Positions 1-5,437 of a DNA stretch of 5,994 nt are shown piece after piece. Origin of the DNA: Candidatus Eiseniibacteriota bacterium (GTDB taxonomy: Bacteria > Arandabacterota > Arandabacteria > JAGLYR01); assembly GCA_023132135.1 (NCBI GenBank), contig JAGLYR010000040.1:1-5994 (forward strand). Reading direction: 5' to 3'. The notes below the pieces were generated by a model that saw nothing but the letters and a program-made list of their open reading frames with translations, made no database searches and had not been told where the DNA came from. Position 1 is the stretch's first letter. Each line of letters opens with the position of its first letter. The position numbers and the translations under genes are program-made.

Positions 1-58
1 GAACCTGCGACCCCCTGCTCCCAAAGCAGGTGCGCTAACCGGACTGCGCTACGCCCCG
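1..58 (-). tRNA. tRNA-Pro (anticodon UGG), 3' end cut off by the window edge
   Basis: Read on the minus strand, the sequence begins with acceptor strand CGGGGCG (58 down to 52), typical of bacterial tRNA-Pro. A D-arm with GCGC/GCGC stem follows, then an anticodon arm with stem CCTGC/GCAGG around the loop TTTGGGA. The anticodon TGG lies at 23 down to 21. The T-arm starts with GCAGG followed by TTC and is then lost at position 1, so the rest of the T-arm, the acceptor 3' strand and any encoded CCA lie outside the window. It sits 55 nt beyond the end of rdgB on the same strand and may be transcribed with the operon or from its own promoter. Confidence 0.95.
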
Positions 59-69
59 AACCAGATTCG

Positions 70-96
70 TACTAGCCTGAACCATGAAGGCTAGTA
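70..96 (-). terminator. Perfect hairpin between rdgB and tRNA-Pro, possible terminator or processing site
   Basis: A 9-bp perfect inverted repeat, TACTAGCCT at 70-78 and AGGCTAGTA at 88-96, encloses a 9-nt loop. It fills the middle of the 55-nt gap between the rdgB stop and the 5' end of the tRNA. There is no T-run directly after the stem on either strand, so it is not a textbook intrinsic terminator. It could be a weak terminator of the operon mRNA, a 3'-end stabiliser, or a structure that guides cleavage between mRNA and tRNA. The structure is seen directly; the role is inferred. Confidence 0.4.
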
Positions 97-113
97 GAAA
101 TTCTAACCGCGCG

Positions 114-731
114 TCAATCGAAAGGTTCCCGCGCGTGTGCGCCGCGCATCTTGATGAGGATATCGCGGATCTGTTCCATCGCCCGGGCGCGGTGACTGAT
201 CCTGTTCTTGATCGCGGGACCCAGCTCGGCCAGCGTGCGCCCGTACTCCTGAACCAGGAAAAGAGGATCGTACCCAAACCCCGTGCTTCCCCGCGGTTCC
301 TCGATGATCACCCCTTCGAGGGTGCCCCGCACGCAATGGACTTCACCGTCCGGCATTGCGAGGCAGGCAACGCAGACAAACCGGGCAGTCCGGTCCTCGG
401 GAGGGAGCCCCCTGAGAACCGCCGCCAACCGACGGTTGTTGGCGTCGTAGTCCCTGCGCTCCCCGGCGAATCGGGCCGAACGCACACCCGGGAGTCCACC
501 CAAGGCGTCCACCTCGAGTCCCGAGTCGTCAGCCAGTGTCGTCAACCCCGTCTGGTCCCGAACGGACACAGCCTTGATCCGAGCATTCTCCTCGAAGGTC
601 CTGCCCGTCTCATCAGCAGGGCATACATCGGGAAAGGACTGCAAGGAAACGAGCTCCACCCCCGCCCCAGCGAGAATGATCTCGATTTCTCCGAGCTTGT
701 CCTGGTTCGTGGTTGCAAGAACGATTCTCAT
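114..731 (-). CDS. rdgB: RdgB/HAM1 family XTP/dITP diphosphatase
   Basis: This 205-residue protein belongs to the family of cytosolic pyrophosphatases that hydrolyse non-canonical purine nucleoside triphosphates (dITP, XTP, ITP) to the monophosphates, keeping them out of DNA and RNA. The family signatures are present in order. They are the N-terminal substrate loop TTNQDK (7-12), FEENA (46-50), [14 protein letters not shown] (66-79) with the expected catalytic aspartate at 69, [10 protein letters not shown] (81-90), GFGYDPLF (151-158), and a C-terminal [10 protein letters not shown] (175-184) that reads the base. Length is close to E. coli RdgB (197 aa). The ATG overlaps the rph stop by 4 nt (ATGA), with AAGG a few bases upstream, so translation is probably coupled to rph. 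It is the last protein gene of the operon. The rph-rdgB pairing is common in bacteria. Confidence 0.96.
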   Translation of the reverse strand: MRIVLATTNQDKLGEIEIILAGAGVELVSLQSFPDVCPADETGRTFEENARIKAVSVRDQTGLTTLADDSGLEVDALGGLPGVRSARFAGERRDYDANNRRLAAVLRGLPPEDRTARFVCVACLAMPDGEVHCVRGTLEGVIIEEPRGSTGFGYDPLFLVQEYGRTLAELGPAIKNRISHRARAMEQIRDILIKMRGAHAREPFD

Positions 732-1474
732 CGGACCTTGAAGATGTGAGCCGAGTTTATACCCAGGATTTCCTTCTGCCCGCGAACGGCGTGCCGGATT
801 CCCACGCGGGCCATCTCCAGCATCTGTCCCAGCTCGGAGGAGGAAAACGGGTGCCCCTCGGCCGTGCCCTGGATCTCTACCAGCTGCTCCTGCCCGGTCA
901 TCACCACGTTGAGGTCCACCGCCGCCCGCGAATCCTCATCGTAGTCCAGATCCAGGAGGATCTCCCCACCCACGGAGCCCACGCTGATCGCCGCTACGAA
1001 TTCCTTGATGGGCCACCGGTCCAGCATCCGCTCGCGCATGAGGAAGGCCGCCGCATCATACAGCGCCACGAACGCGCCCGTGATCGCCGCCGTCCTCGTT
1101 CCCCCGTCGGCCTGAATGACGTCGCAGTCAAGGACAATAGTCCGTTCCCTCAAGCTTCCCAGATCGGTGATGGCCCTGAGGCTTCGCCCGATGAGACGCT
1201 GGATCTCCTGGCCCCTGCCCCCTGTCCTGCCCTGGCCTCCCCCGCGGCCCATGCGCACAGAAGTGGACCTCGCCAACATGCCGTATTCGGCCGTCACCCA
1301 TCCCTTTCCCTTCCCTTTGAGAAAGAACGGCACCCGGTCTTCGACCGAAGCATTGCAGATCACCCACGTGTCGCCCAAGGCAATCTTCACGGAACCTTCG
1401 GCGTGCTTTGTGAAACCTCGTTCCAGGATGATGGGTCGGAGCTGGTCGGGTTTCCGGCCATTCGCTCTCGGCAC
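728..1474 (-). CDS. rph: Ribonuclease PH
   Basis: A 248-residue RNase PH, the hexameric phosphorolytic 3'-5' exoribonuclease that trims tRNA precursor 3' ends and takes part in rRNA turnover. Visible hallmarks are the N-terminal [11 protein letters not shown] (5-15), [10 protein letters not shown] (58-67), [12 protein letters not shown] (90-101), and the phosphate-binding [12 protein letters not shown] (123-134) with its arginine at 127. [19 protein letters not shown] (175-193) holds the acidic catalytic residues, and [10 protein letters not shown] (202-211) follows. Length matches the family (about 238-250 aa). The start is GTG at 1474, chosen because it gives the standard N-terminus and follows a strong GGAGGT site. 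The loop at 75-89 is unusually glycine-rich, and the usual GGRT reads GGRG. It begins 10 nt after murI ends and overlaps rdgB by 4 nt. Confidence 0.97.
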   Translation of the reverse strand: MPRANGRKPDQLRPIILERGFTKHAEGSVKIALGDTWVICNASVEDRVPFFLKGKGKGWVTAEYGMLARSTSVRMGRGGGQGRTGGRGQEIQRLIGRSLRAITDLGSLRERTIVLDCDVIQADGGTRTAAITGAFVALYDAAAFLMRERMLDRWPIKEFVAAISVGSVGGEILLDLDYDEDSRAAVDLNVVMTGQEQLVEIQGTAEGHPFSSSELGQMLEMARVGIRHAVRGQKEILGINSAHIFKVR

Positions 1475-1478
1475 AGTG

Positions 1479-1484
1479 ACCTCC
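1479..1484 (-). promoter_or_regulatory. Shine-Dalgarno site of rph supporting a GTG start
   Basis: On the minus strand GGAGGT lies immediately after the murI stop codon and ends 4 nt before the GTG at 1474. The near-perfect site explains efficient initiation from a non-ATG codon and places the ribosome at the point where murI translation ends. Confidence 0.75.
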
Positions 1485-2342
1485 TCAGGATGTGGTCTTC
1501 GGGGTGGCGAGCTCGTCTACCTCCACCCGGGTGACTTCGGGAATATGCATGCCCCAGATCCGTTCCCCCCAGTTTGCCATTCTCCCCGGAACATCCGTGG
1601 CGTAGAACCGCGTCCAGGGAACCGTGTCGCCCGCGGCCGCCAAGACCGTCCCGTCCAGCACCCCGCCCACCTCCTCCGCCACCACCTGGGCGGAATCCAC
1701 CAGACGCGTCCCCGACCCCATGGTCTCACGGATCACGTCCTCCAGCACCGGGTAGTGGGTGCACCCGAGAACCAGCGTGTCCACGCCTGCTTTCCTCAGC
1801 GGGCCCAGGTACTCCTCGGCCACCATTGCAGTCACCGGATGCTCTCTCCAGCCTTCCTCTACCAGGGGAACGAACAGGGGACACGCTACTGCGTGGATTT
1901 CCGCCGCCGGCATCCTCTCCGCAATACCTCTCTGATACACCTCGCTGGAGATGGTCCCCAGCGTGCCGATCACGCCGATCTTCTCCCCGCGGGCGGCGGC
2001 CACAGCCGCCCGGATGCCAGGCTCGATGACTCCAATCACCGGAATCCGCAGAGTCGCCCTCAAAGTGTCCAGCGCCATGGCCGAGGAGGTGTTGCACGCT
2101 ACCACCAGAAGCTTGACCCCCTGCCTCAGGAGAAACAGGGCCGCCTCCATGGCGAATCGCGTTATGGTCCGCGGCGACTTGGGTCCGTAGGGAACCCGCG
2201 CTGTATCTCCCAGGTAGATGAGATTCTCCGCCGGCAGTCGGGCCCGGACCTCCTTCAGTACAGTCAACCCCCCCAGACCCGAGTCGAAGATCCCGATGGG
2301 AGCATCGCCCGCCCGCCCACTCGCCCTGTCATCCATTCGCAT
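1485..2342 (-). CDS. murI: Glutamate racemase
   Basis: This 285-residue cytosolic enzyme interconverts L- and D-glutamate without a cofactor, supplying D-glutamate for the murein stem peptide. The Asp/Glu racemase fold is clear from [10 protein letters not shown] (16-25), [11 protein letters not shown] (43-53), the first catalytic cysteine in VACNTSS (Cys83), IGVIGTLGT (122-130), and the second catalytic cysteine in GCTHYP (Cys194). Both acid/base cysteines are intact. Length is slightly above average, owing to a short N-terminal extension and a C-terminal tail. The ATG at 2342 directly follows the stop of the GerMN gene. An in-frame ATG two codons later (2336) has better spacing from a GGCGGT sequence, so the true start may be there. 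Its place after two envelope genes puts murein supply beside murein cleavage. Confidence 0.97.
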   Translation of the reverse strand: MRMDDRASGRAGDAPIGIFDSGLGGLTVLKEVRARLPAENLIYLGDTARVPYGPKSPRTITRFAMEAALFLLRQGVKLLVVACNTSSAMALDTLRATLRIPVIGVIEPGIRAAVAAARGEKIGVIGTLGTISSEVYQRGIAERMPAAEIHAVACPLFVPLVEEGWREHPVTAMVAEEYLGPLRKAGVDTLVLGCTHYPVLEDVIRETMGSGTRLVDSAQVVAEEVGGVLDGTVLAAAGDTVPWTRFYATDVPGRMANWGERIWGMHIPEVTRVEVDELATPKTTS

Positions 2343-2918
2343 CTACCGCCAATCGTCCACCCACAGCCGGCGCGTCAGATCAAGGTGCCCCGTGAGCGTC
2401 TCCATGGGATGACCTTCCTCGAGAAACCGAACCGACCGGATCTCGGGGAAACTGGCGCCCAACGTTCGCAGTATGGAGCTAATGGTCATCCACTCCCCCG
2501 ACACTCCTCCCCAGTGAAACGCTCGCAGCTCGCGTCCCAAGTCGAGGTACAGGCAGCCTTCCGAATCGAGAAACACTCCTTCGACCGTCGTTTCCCGGGG
2601 AATCGCCGGTGCTCCATTTGCCAGAGGTCCCCTGGCCAGAGCTATCACGGTCCGTTTCGCTTCAGCCGCCACACCTCCACCGGCGATAATCTCCCGGAAT
2701 TCCCGAACCAGGCCGTCACTGTTCCCAGCGGCGAAAAAGAGGATCACCGACCGGGTCTCAACCCCCTCGGACACTCGCCCGGCCACGGGTTCCTCAACCA
2801 TCTGCCGGGGGAGCTCTCTATCCCTGGTCCGATCGCGGACGACGACGGCTGCAACGCCGGCCATGACGATGAGTGCAACCACCACCCACAGCACGACATT
2901 CCGGCGATCATTTTCCAA
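2343..2918 (-). CDS. Membrane-anchored GerMN-domain protein
   Basis: The 191-residue protein has a short basic N-terminus, one hydrophobic helix (about 8-27), and then an extracytoplasmic linker. The helix is followed by charged residues with no lipobox cysteine, so it looks like a signal anchor rather than a lipoprotein. Residues from about 57 to 180 match the GerMN fold pattern: VILFFAAGNSDGLV near 58, ALARGPLANG (93-102), VEGVFLDSEGCLYLDLG (112-128), ISSILRTLGASFPEIRSVRF (146-165), then ETLTGHLDLT (173-182). GerMN is known from Bacillus GerM, a spore-envelope protein, and from many non-spore-forming bacteria, where its function is unclear. The start is TTG at 2918, chosen because a GAAGGGA site precedes it by 5 nt and it keeps the whole helix. 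The gene lies 12 nt after the amidase and abuts murI, so a role in murein remodelling or in binding the amidase is plausible but inferred. Confidence 0.85.
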   Translation of the reverse strand: MENDRRNVVLWVVVALIVMAGVAAVVVRDRTRDRELPRQMVEEPVAGRVSEGVETRSVILFFAAGNSDGLVREFREIIAGGGVAAEAKRTVIALARGPLANGAPAIPRETTVEGVFLDSEGCLYLDLGRELRAFHWGGVSGEWMTISSILRTLGASFPEIRSVRFLEEGHPMETLTGHLDLTRRLWVDDWR

Positions 2919-2923
2919 GACAG

Positions 2924-2930
2924 TCCCTTC
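2924..2930 (-). promoter_or_regulatory. Ribosome binding site supporting a TTG start for the GerMN gene
   Basis: Minus-strand GAAGGGA directly follows the amidase stop TAG and lies 5 nt upstream of TTG at 2918. The only ATG nearby (2913-2911) is out of frame, and no in-frame ATG occurs until inside the membrane helix. The rare TTG is therefore the best start and may limit expression relative to neighbours. Confidence 0.6.
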
Positions 2931-4490
2931 CTACTTCCGCCCCTCGTACCGCGCCCTGAACTCCATGACACCGTCGTACAACCCCTCCACCAACAGCCCC
3001 CGGAAGTGAGGCGACTTCAACAGTGCTTCCTCCGATTCGTTGGTTGCGAAGGCCCCTTCGACGAGAACGGCGGGCATGTGAGCACCCCGCAGAACGATGA
3101 AATTGGCCTGCTTCACTCCTCGGTTTCGCGTGGACAGTCGGCGGTCCATGGACGCCTGCATCATGTCGGCAAGATCACTGCTCTCCGACATGAACGCGCT
3201 CTGGGCCAAGTCCCACAGGATGAAGGGCAAATCTCCTTCGTCGGCCCCGTGCGTTTCCCCTTCAAGAGCCAGGACGGCGTTCTCGAATTCGGCCACCGCT
3301 TCTTCTTCCTCTCCCATTTCAAGAGACTGGAAGTAGACCTCGAAACCGCTGGCCCCGGGTTCTCGAGAGGCGTTGCAGTGGATGCTTATGAAAAGATCCG
3401 CATCCAGCGCGTTGGCCATTTCCGTCCGCTGGCGAAGAGGAATGAACTCGTCCCGCTCCCGGGTGAGTACAACTTCCACGCCTCCGCGATCCTCCAGCAT
3501 GTCCGCCAAACAATGCGCCACGTCGAGGACCACTTCCTTTTCCTCCAGCCCGGAGGACCCGCGAGCTCCGCAATCTATGCCACCGTGCCCGGGATCAATC
3601 ACGACGAGTTCCAGCTTCCACCCTTCCCGATCGCGACCCAGGACCTCGCCGGGGGAGAGCGCCCAGCGCGGTTTGAGGGGCGGTGAAGGCACATCCAGGT
3701 CTCCCGGCACAGTGATGTCGACCACAATACGGTCCGGATCCTTCAGGGTAATTACTCTGGCCTGCAGGTCACTCCGGTCGGGAACGAACAGAATCTCCAT
3801 CCCGTCCCCCCGACTGGTTGCGGAAACCCGCCGTATGATTCCCCGCCGGAGAGTTTGCGAGAGCCGACCCGGGTCGGCCTTTGCCCCCGGCAAAAACATC
3901 CTGAAGCCTCTCACGGTCTCGGGATCCATCGCGTACTCGAGAGGCTCGCTCAGCGTCAGGACGGTCCTCACTCCCCGGGGCAACCGCTTGAAACGGAGCG
4001 GCGCAATATTGGCGCCGACGTCTCCCACCCGCAAGGTTCCCGTGGATGGATTCCAATCGGCGGACTGCCCGAAAGCGCGAGGCAAGACACCGGTCGCCAG
4101 TTCCAGCGGTACCTGGAGAACACCGCTGCGCATGCGAACCGGGTGAGGCAACTGGTAAGCCTCATCCCCCGCCAGCACCACCCGGCTCTCCAGGGTGAGT
4201 GTGGCTCTCGAATCTCCCGAGCGGACCACCATCTTTCTGGTCTCGGAATTCCACTGCTTGGTGGCCCTGAAAACTCGACCCACGTCATTGACAGAGAGAT
4301 AGAGCGCTTCCTCCACTTCCCAAACCGGGATCTTTTCCTGTTCCCTCCCATCCGTGTAGACAACCCTGATGTCCTCGCCGTTCACGTCGGACACGGCCAT
4401 TCCCAAGAGGATGAGAAGCAGGAAAACCCGCGCAAGGTGCGGCCACGATCCGCGGCGATCCACTCCCGGTTTCTTGCCTGCAGGTTTCAT
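2931..4490 (-). CDS. Secreted N-acetylmuramoyl-L-alanine amidase (stalk + AMIN + Amidase_3)
   Basis: This zinc amidase cuts the bond between N-acetylmuramic acid and L-alanine in murein. With the ATG at 4490 it has 519 residues: a basic N-terminus, a hydrophobic signal core (about 23-33), and likely cleavage near VNG-ED (36-40). A domain resembling the copper-amine-oxidase N-terminal or stalk fold follows (about 40-157), then an AMIN-like domain (about 160-265), which in AmiC targets the enzyme to the envelope or septum. The C-terminal Amidase_3 domain (about 294-515) shows VVIDPGHGGID (His302), LEEKEVVLD (Glu317), SIHCNA (His371) and VLVEGAF (Glu478), so zinc ligands and catalytic glutamate are intact. 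An acidic helical insertion (about 388-425) lies where AmiB/AmiC enzymes carry an autoinhibitory helix. A GTG at 4502 would add four residues and overlap the smpB stop, but the ATG has the better-placed site. Confidence 0.93.
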   Translation of the reverse strand: MKPAGKKPGVDRRGSWPHLARVFLLLILLGMAVSDVNGEDIRVVYTDGREQEKIPVWEVEEALYLSVNDVGRVFRATKQWNSETRKMVVRSGDSRATLTLESRVVLAGDEAYQLPHPVRMRSGVLQVPLELATGVLPRAFGQSADWNPSTGTLRVGDVGANIAPLRFKRLPRGVRTVLTLSEPLEYAMDPETVRGFRMFLPGAKADPGRLSQTLRRGIIRRVSATSRGDGMEILFVPDRSDLQARVITLKDPDRIVVDITVPGDLDVPSPPLKPRWALSPGEVLGRDREGWKLELVVIDPGHGGIDCGARGSSGLEEKEVVLDVAHCLADMLEDRGGVEVVLTRERDEFIPLRQRTEMANALDADLFISIHCNASREPGASGFEVYFQSLEMGEEEEAVAEFENAVLALEGETHGADEGDLPFILWDLAQSAFMSESSDLADMMQASMDRRLSTRNRGVKQANFIVLRGAHMPAVLVEGAFATNESEEALLKSPHFRGLLVEGLYDGVMEFRARYEGRK

Positions 4491-4496
4491 TCTCTG

Positions 4497-4502
4497 CCTC
4501 AC
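4497..4502 (-). promoter_or_regulatory. Ribosome binding site of the amidase gene, spanning the smpB stop
   Basis: Minus-strand GTGAGG ends 6 nt before the ATG at 4490, which is ideal spacing. Its first bases overlap the smpB TGA and form the alternative GTG start at 4502. This favours the ATG and suggests reinitiation by ribosomes finishing smpB. Confidence 0.55.
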
Positions 4503-4942
4503 CGATTCCCGCGCCGCGCGCGTTCCATCTCGCGCCGGGCATCCCGTTCGGCAATGTCCCGACGCTTGTCAACGGTCTTCTTCCCGCGGGCCAGGGCCAG
4601 CTGCACCTTGGCCCAAGGTCCGGCGAAATGTACGTCGAGGGGAACGAGTGTCAACCCCCGCTCGACGGTCCTTCCAAGCAGCTTCCTGATTTCAGACGCA
4701 TTCAGCAGGAGTTTTCTTCTGCGATCCGGATCGTGGGGATGGCCCGCGGCCTTCTCATAGGAAGCAATGTGCATGTTGTACAGGAAAACCTCGCCGTTCT
4801 CGATCCGGGCATAGCTATCCTTGAGGTTCACCTTCCCCGCCCGGACCGACTTGACTTCCGCCCCAGTCAAAACCAGCCCAGCCTCAAACGTGTCCAGGAT
4901 CTGGTACTCGCGCCGGGCTCTGCGATTGGAACTGATGATCAT
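4499..4942 (-). CDS. smpB: SsrA-binding protein SmpB
   Basis: SmpB is a small cytosolic RNA-binding protein that escorts tmRNA into the A-site of stalled ribosomes for trans-translation. At 147 residues it is slightly shorter than many family members (about 150-160). The full signature is visible: NRRARREYQILDTFEAGLVL (6-25), LTGAEVKSVRAGKVNLKDSY (25-44), EVFLYNMHIASYE (51-63), the HDPDRRRKLLLN segment (70-81), GLTLVPL (96-102), and ALARGKKTVDKR (116-127). A basic, arginine-rich C-terminal tail (127-147) enters the mRNA channel and probes for empty codon space. The ATG at 4942 has a GGAAGG site (4955 down to 4950) 7 nt upstream. It is the first gene of the operon. The partner RNA gene ssrA is not in the window. 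Confidence 0.97.
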   Translation of the reverse strand: MIISSNRRARREYQILDTFEAGLVLTGAEVKSVRAGKVNLKDSYARIENGEVFLYNMHIASYEKAAGHPHDPDRRRKLLLNASEIRKLLGRTVERGLTLVPLDVHFAGPWAKVQLALARGKKTVDKRRDIAERDARREMERARRGNR

Positions 4943-5108
4943 GGCGGAACCTTCCGCAACCCTGGTGGGTTGTCAATAACAGAAGGGTACGAAGAAGGTC
5001 GGATCGCCAATGTAGATTCTTGGGCAATCCAGCGCGGACCGTAGCAGAATGCGATCTGCGAAACAAGGGAATTCAGAAATCGGAAAAACGGCCGAAATAA
5101 GAGTCTAG

Positions 5109-5139
5109 GGGGGAGCGAGGGCCCTTCGATGGCTCCCCC
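5109..5139. repeat. Perfect 8-bp inverted repeat in the divergent intergenic region
   Basis: GGGGGAGC at 5109-5116 and GCTCCCCC at 5132-5139 are perfect inverted copies separated by 15 nt, and the spacer itself contains the palindrome AGGGCCCT (5118-5125). The stem is all G-C but one pair, so it would be stable as RNA on either strand. No T-run follows on either side, which argues against an intrinsic terminator. It could be an operator for a dimeric regulator or a structure in the smpB leader; neither can be decided from sequence alone. Confidence 0.5.
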
Positions 5140-5218
5140 GGTCGGCAGAACGGCCAAGATTCGCCGGGATTCTCAGAAAACGTCAATTCCGCGTTCTTCG
5201 GCTATGATAAGATTCAAC

Positions 5219-5247
5219 TTGCATTACGGGACGAAATGTGGTAAAAA
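5219..5247 (+). promoter_or_regulatory. Candidate sigma70-type promoter for the secreted-protein gene
   Basis: TTGCAT at 5219-5224 and TAAAAA at 5242-5247 are separated by exactly 17 nt, in the most AT-rich part of the gap. Transcription would start near 5254 and give a leader of about 185 nt. Matches are moderate (four of six bases in each box), and another -10-like TATGAT lies at 5203-5208 without a good -35 box. The promoter consensus of this organism is unknown, so this is tentative. Confidence 0.3.
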
Positions 5248-5278
5248 TGTATGTGTGATGCGGCTCCGGCTCTCTGAT

Positions 5279-5409
5279 TCTCCTGTACGGAGAGTGTCGG
5301 CGTAGCAGCGTAATGATAATATCGTATGCATCCTTGCTCGAGAATGAATGCGGAGGAGGATCGAAAGGGGGTGACGAGGGAGTCTCACTGAGGCTGTTCG
5401 CTGTTAGCG
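5279..5409 (+). promoter_or_regulatory. Possible structured 5' leader of the secreted-protein gene
   Basis: Three small hairpins can be drawn. TCTCC/GGAGA with loop TGTAC lies at 5279-5293. AGTCTC/GAGGCT with a 3-nt loop and one T-G pair lies at 5381-5395. CGCT/AGCG with loop GTT lies at 5399-5409. A Shine-Dalgarno-like purine tract, GGAGGAGG (5352-5359), lies between the first two, far from the real start. The CTCCT in the first hairpin is also complementary to the true AGGAG at 5425-5429, so alternative pairing is possible. I recognise no known riboswitch class. Short stems like these can arise by chance. Confidence 0.25.
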
Positions 5410-5424
5410 TTATTGCATATTGAG

Positions 5425-5431
5425 AGGAGGT
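5425..5431 (+). promoter_or_regulatory. Consensus ribosome binding site of the secreted-protein gene
   Basis: AGGAGGT is a perfect anti-16S match and ends 6 nt before the ATG at 5438. It fixes the start codon and suggests strong translation, as expected for an abundant exported protein. Confidence 0.85.
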
Positions 5432-5437
5432 AGATCC

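Larger units (their letters stand above)
4943..5437. other. Intergenic region between divergent genes smpB and a secreted-protein gene
   Basis: About 495 nt without a convincing gene. The middle part (roughly 5160-5345) is visibly richer in A and T than the coding sequence around it. It should contain the outward promoters for both transcription units. Recognisable contents are a strong inverted repeat (5109-5139), a candidate rightward promoter (5219-5247), and a leader for the right-hand gene with small hairpins and purine tracts (5279-5431). No tRNA, rRNA, tmRNA or CRISPR repeat was found in it. Confidence 0.8.

Noticed and set aside
1116-3686. An 856-codon open frame on the plus strand, antisense to murI, the GerMN gene and part of the amidase gene
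   Set aside because: It lies opposite three genes with intact, recognisable family motifs, its translation is low-complexity and rich in Pro, Arg, His and Ser, and long antisense frames are expected at this GC content and codon bias.
3855-4760. A 301-codon plus-strand open frame antisense to the amidase and smpB
   Set aside because: Its translation has no domain-like pattern, and it mirrors two well-supported genes.
4971-4976. Perfect minus-strand -35 box TTGACA upstream of smpB
   Set aside because: At 17-nt spacing the -10 position falls on the smpB ribosome binding site and has no resemblance to a -10 box.
5038-5066. Minus-strand TTGTTT-17 nt-TACGGT as a promoter for smpB
   Set aside because: Only about half of the bases match the consensus boxes, which is near chance level for an intergenic region of this length. 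The real smpB promoter must be nearby but I cannot place it.
4939-5157. A 72-codon minus-strand frame ending in a 4-nt overlap with the smpB start
   Set aside because: It starts with TTG, I see no good ribosome binding site, the composition is not protein-like, and it crosses the strong inverted repeat. The ATGA overlap is suggestive but probably chance.
5344-5391. A 15-codon upstream frame (MNAEEDRKGVTRESH) in the leader of the secreted-protein gene
   Set aside because: The ATG lacks a ribosome binding site, and the alternative in-frame GTG at 5371 is poorly spaced from the purine tract. There is no run of a regulatory amino acid as in attenuator peptides.
5366-5391. GGGGGTGACGAGG resembling the 5' end of tmRNA, near smpB
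   Set aside because: The TTCGAC-type continuation is absent, no tRNA-like 3' half or tag frame follows, and the stretch runs into the well-supported secreted-protein gene.
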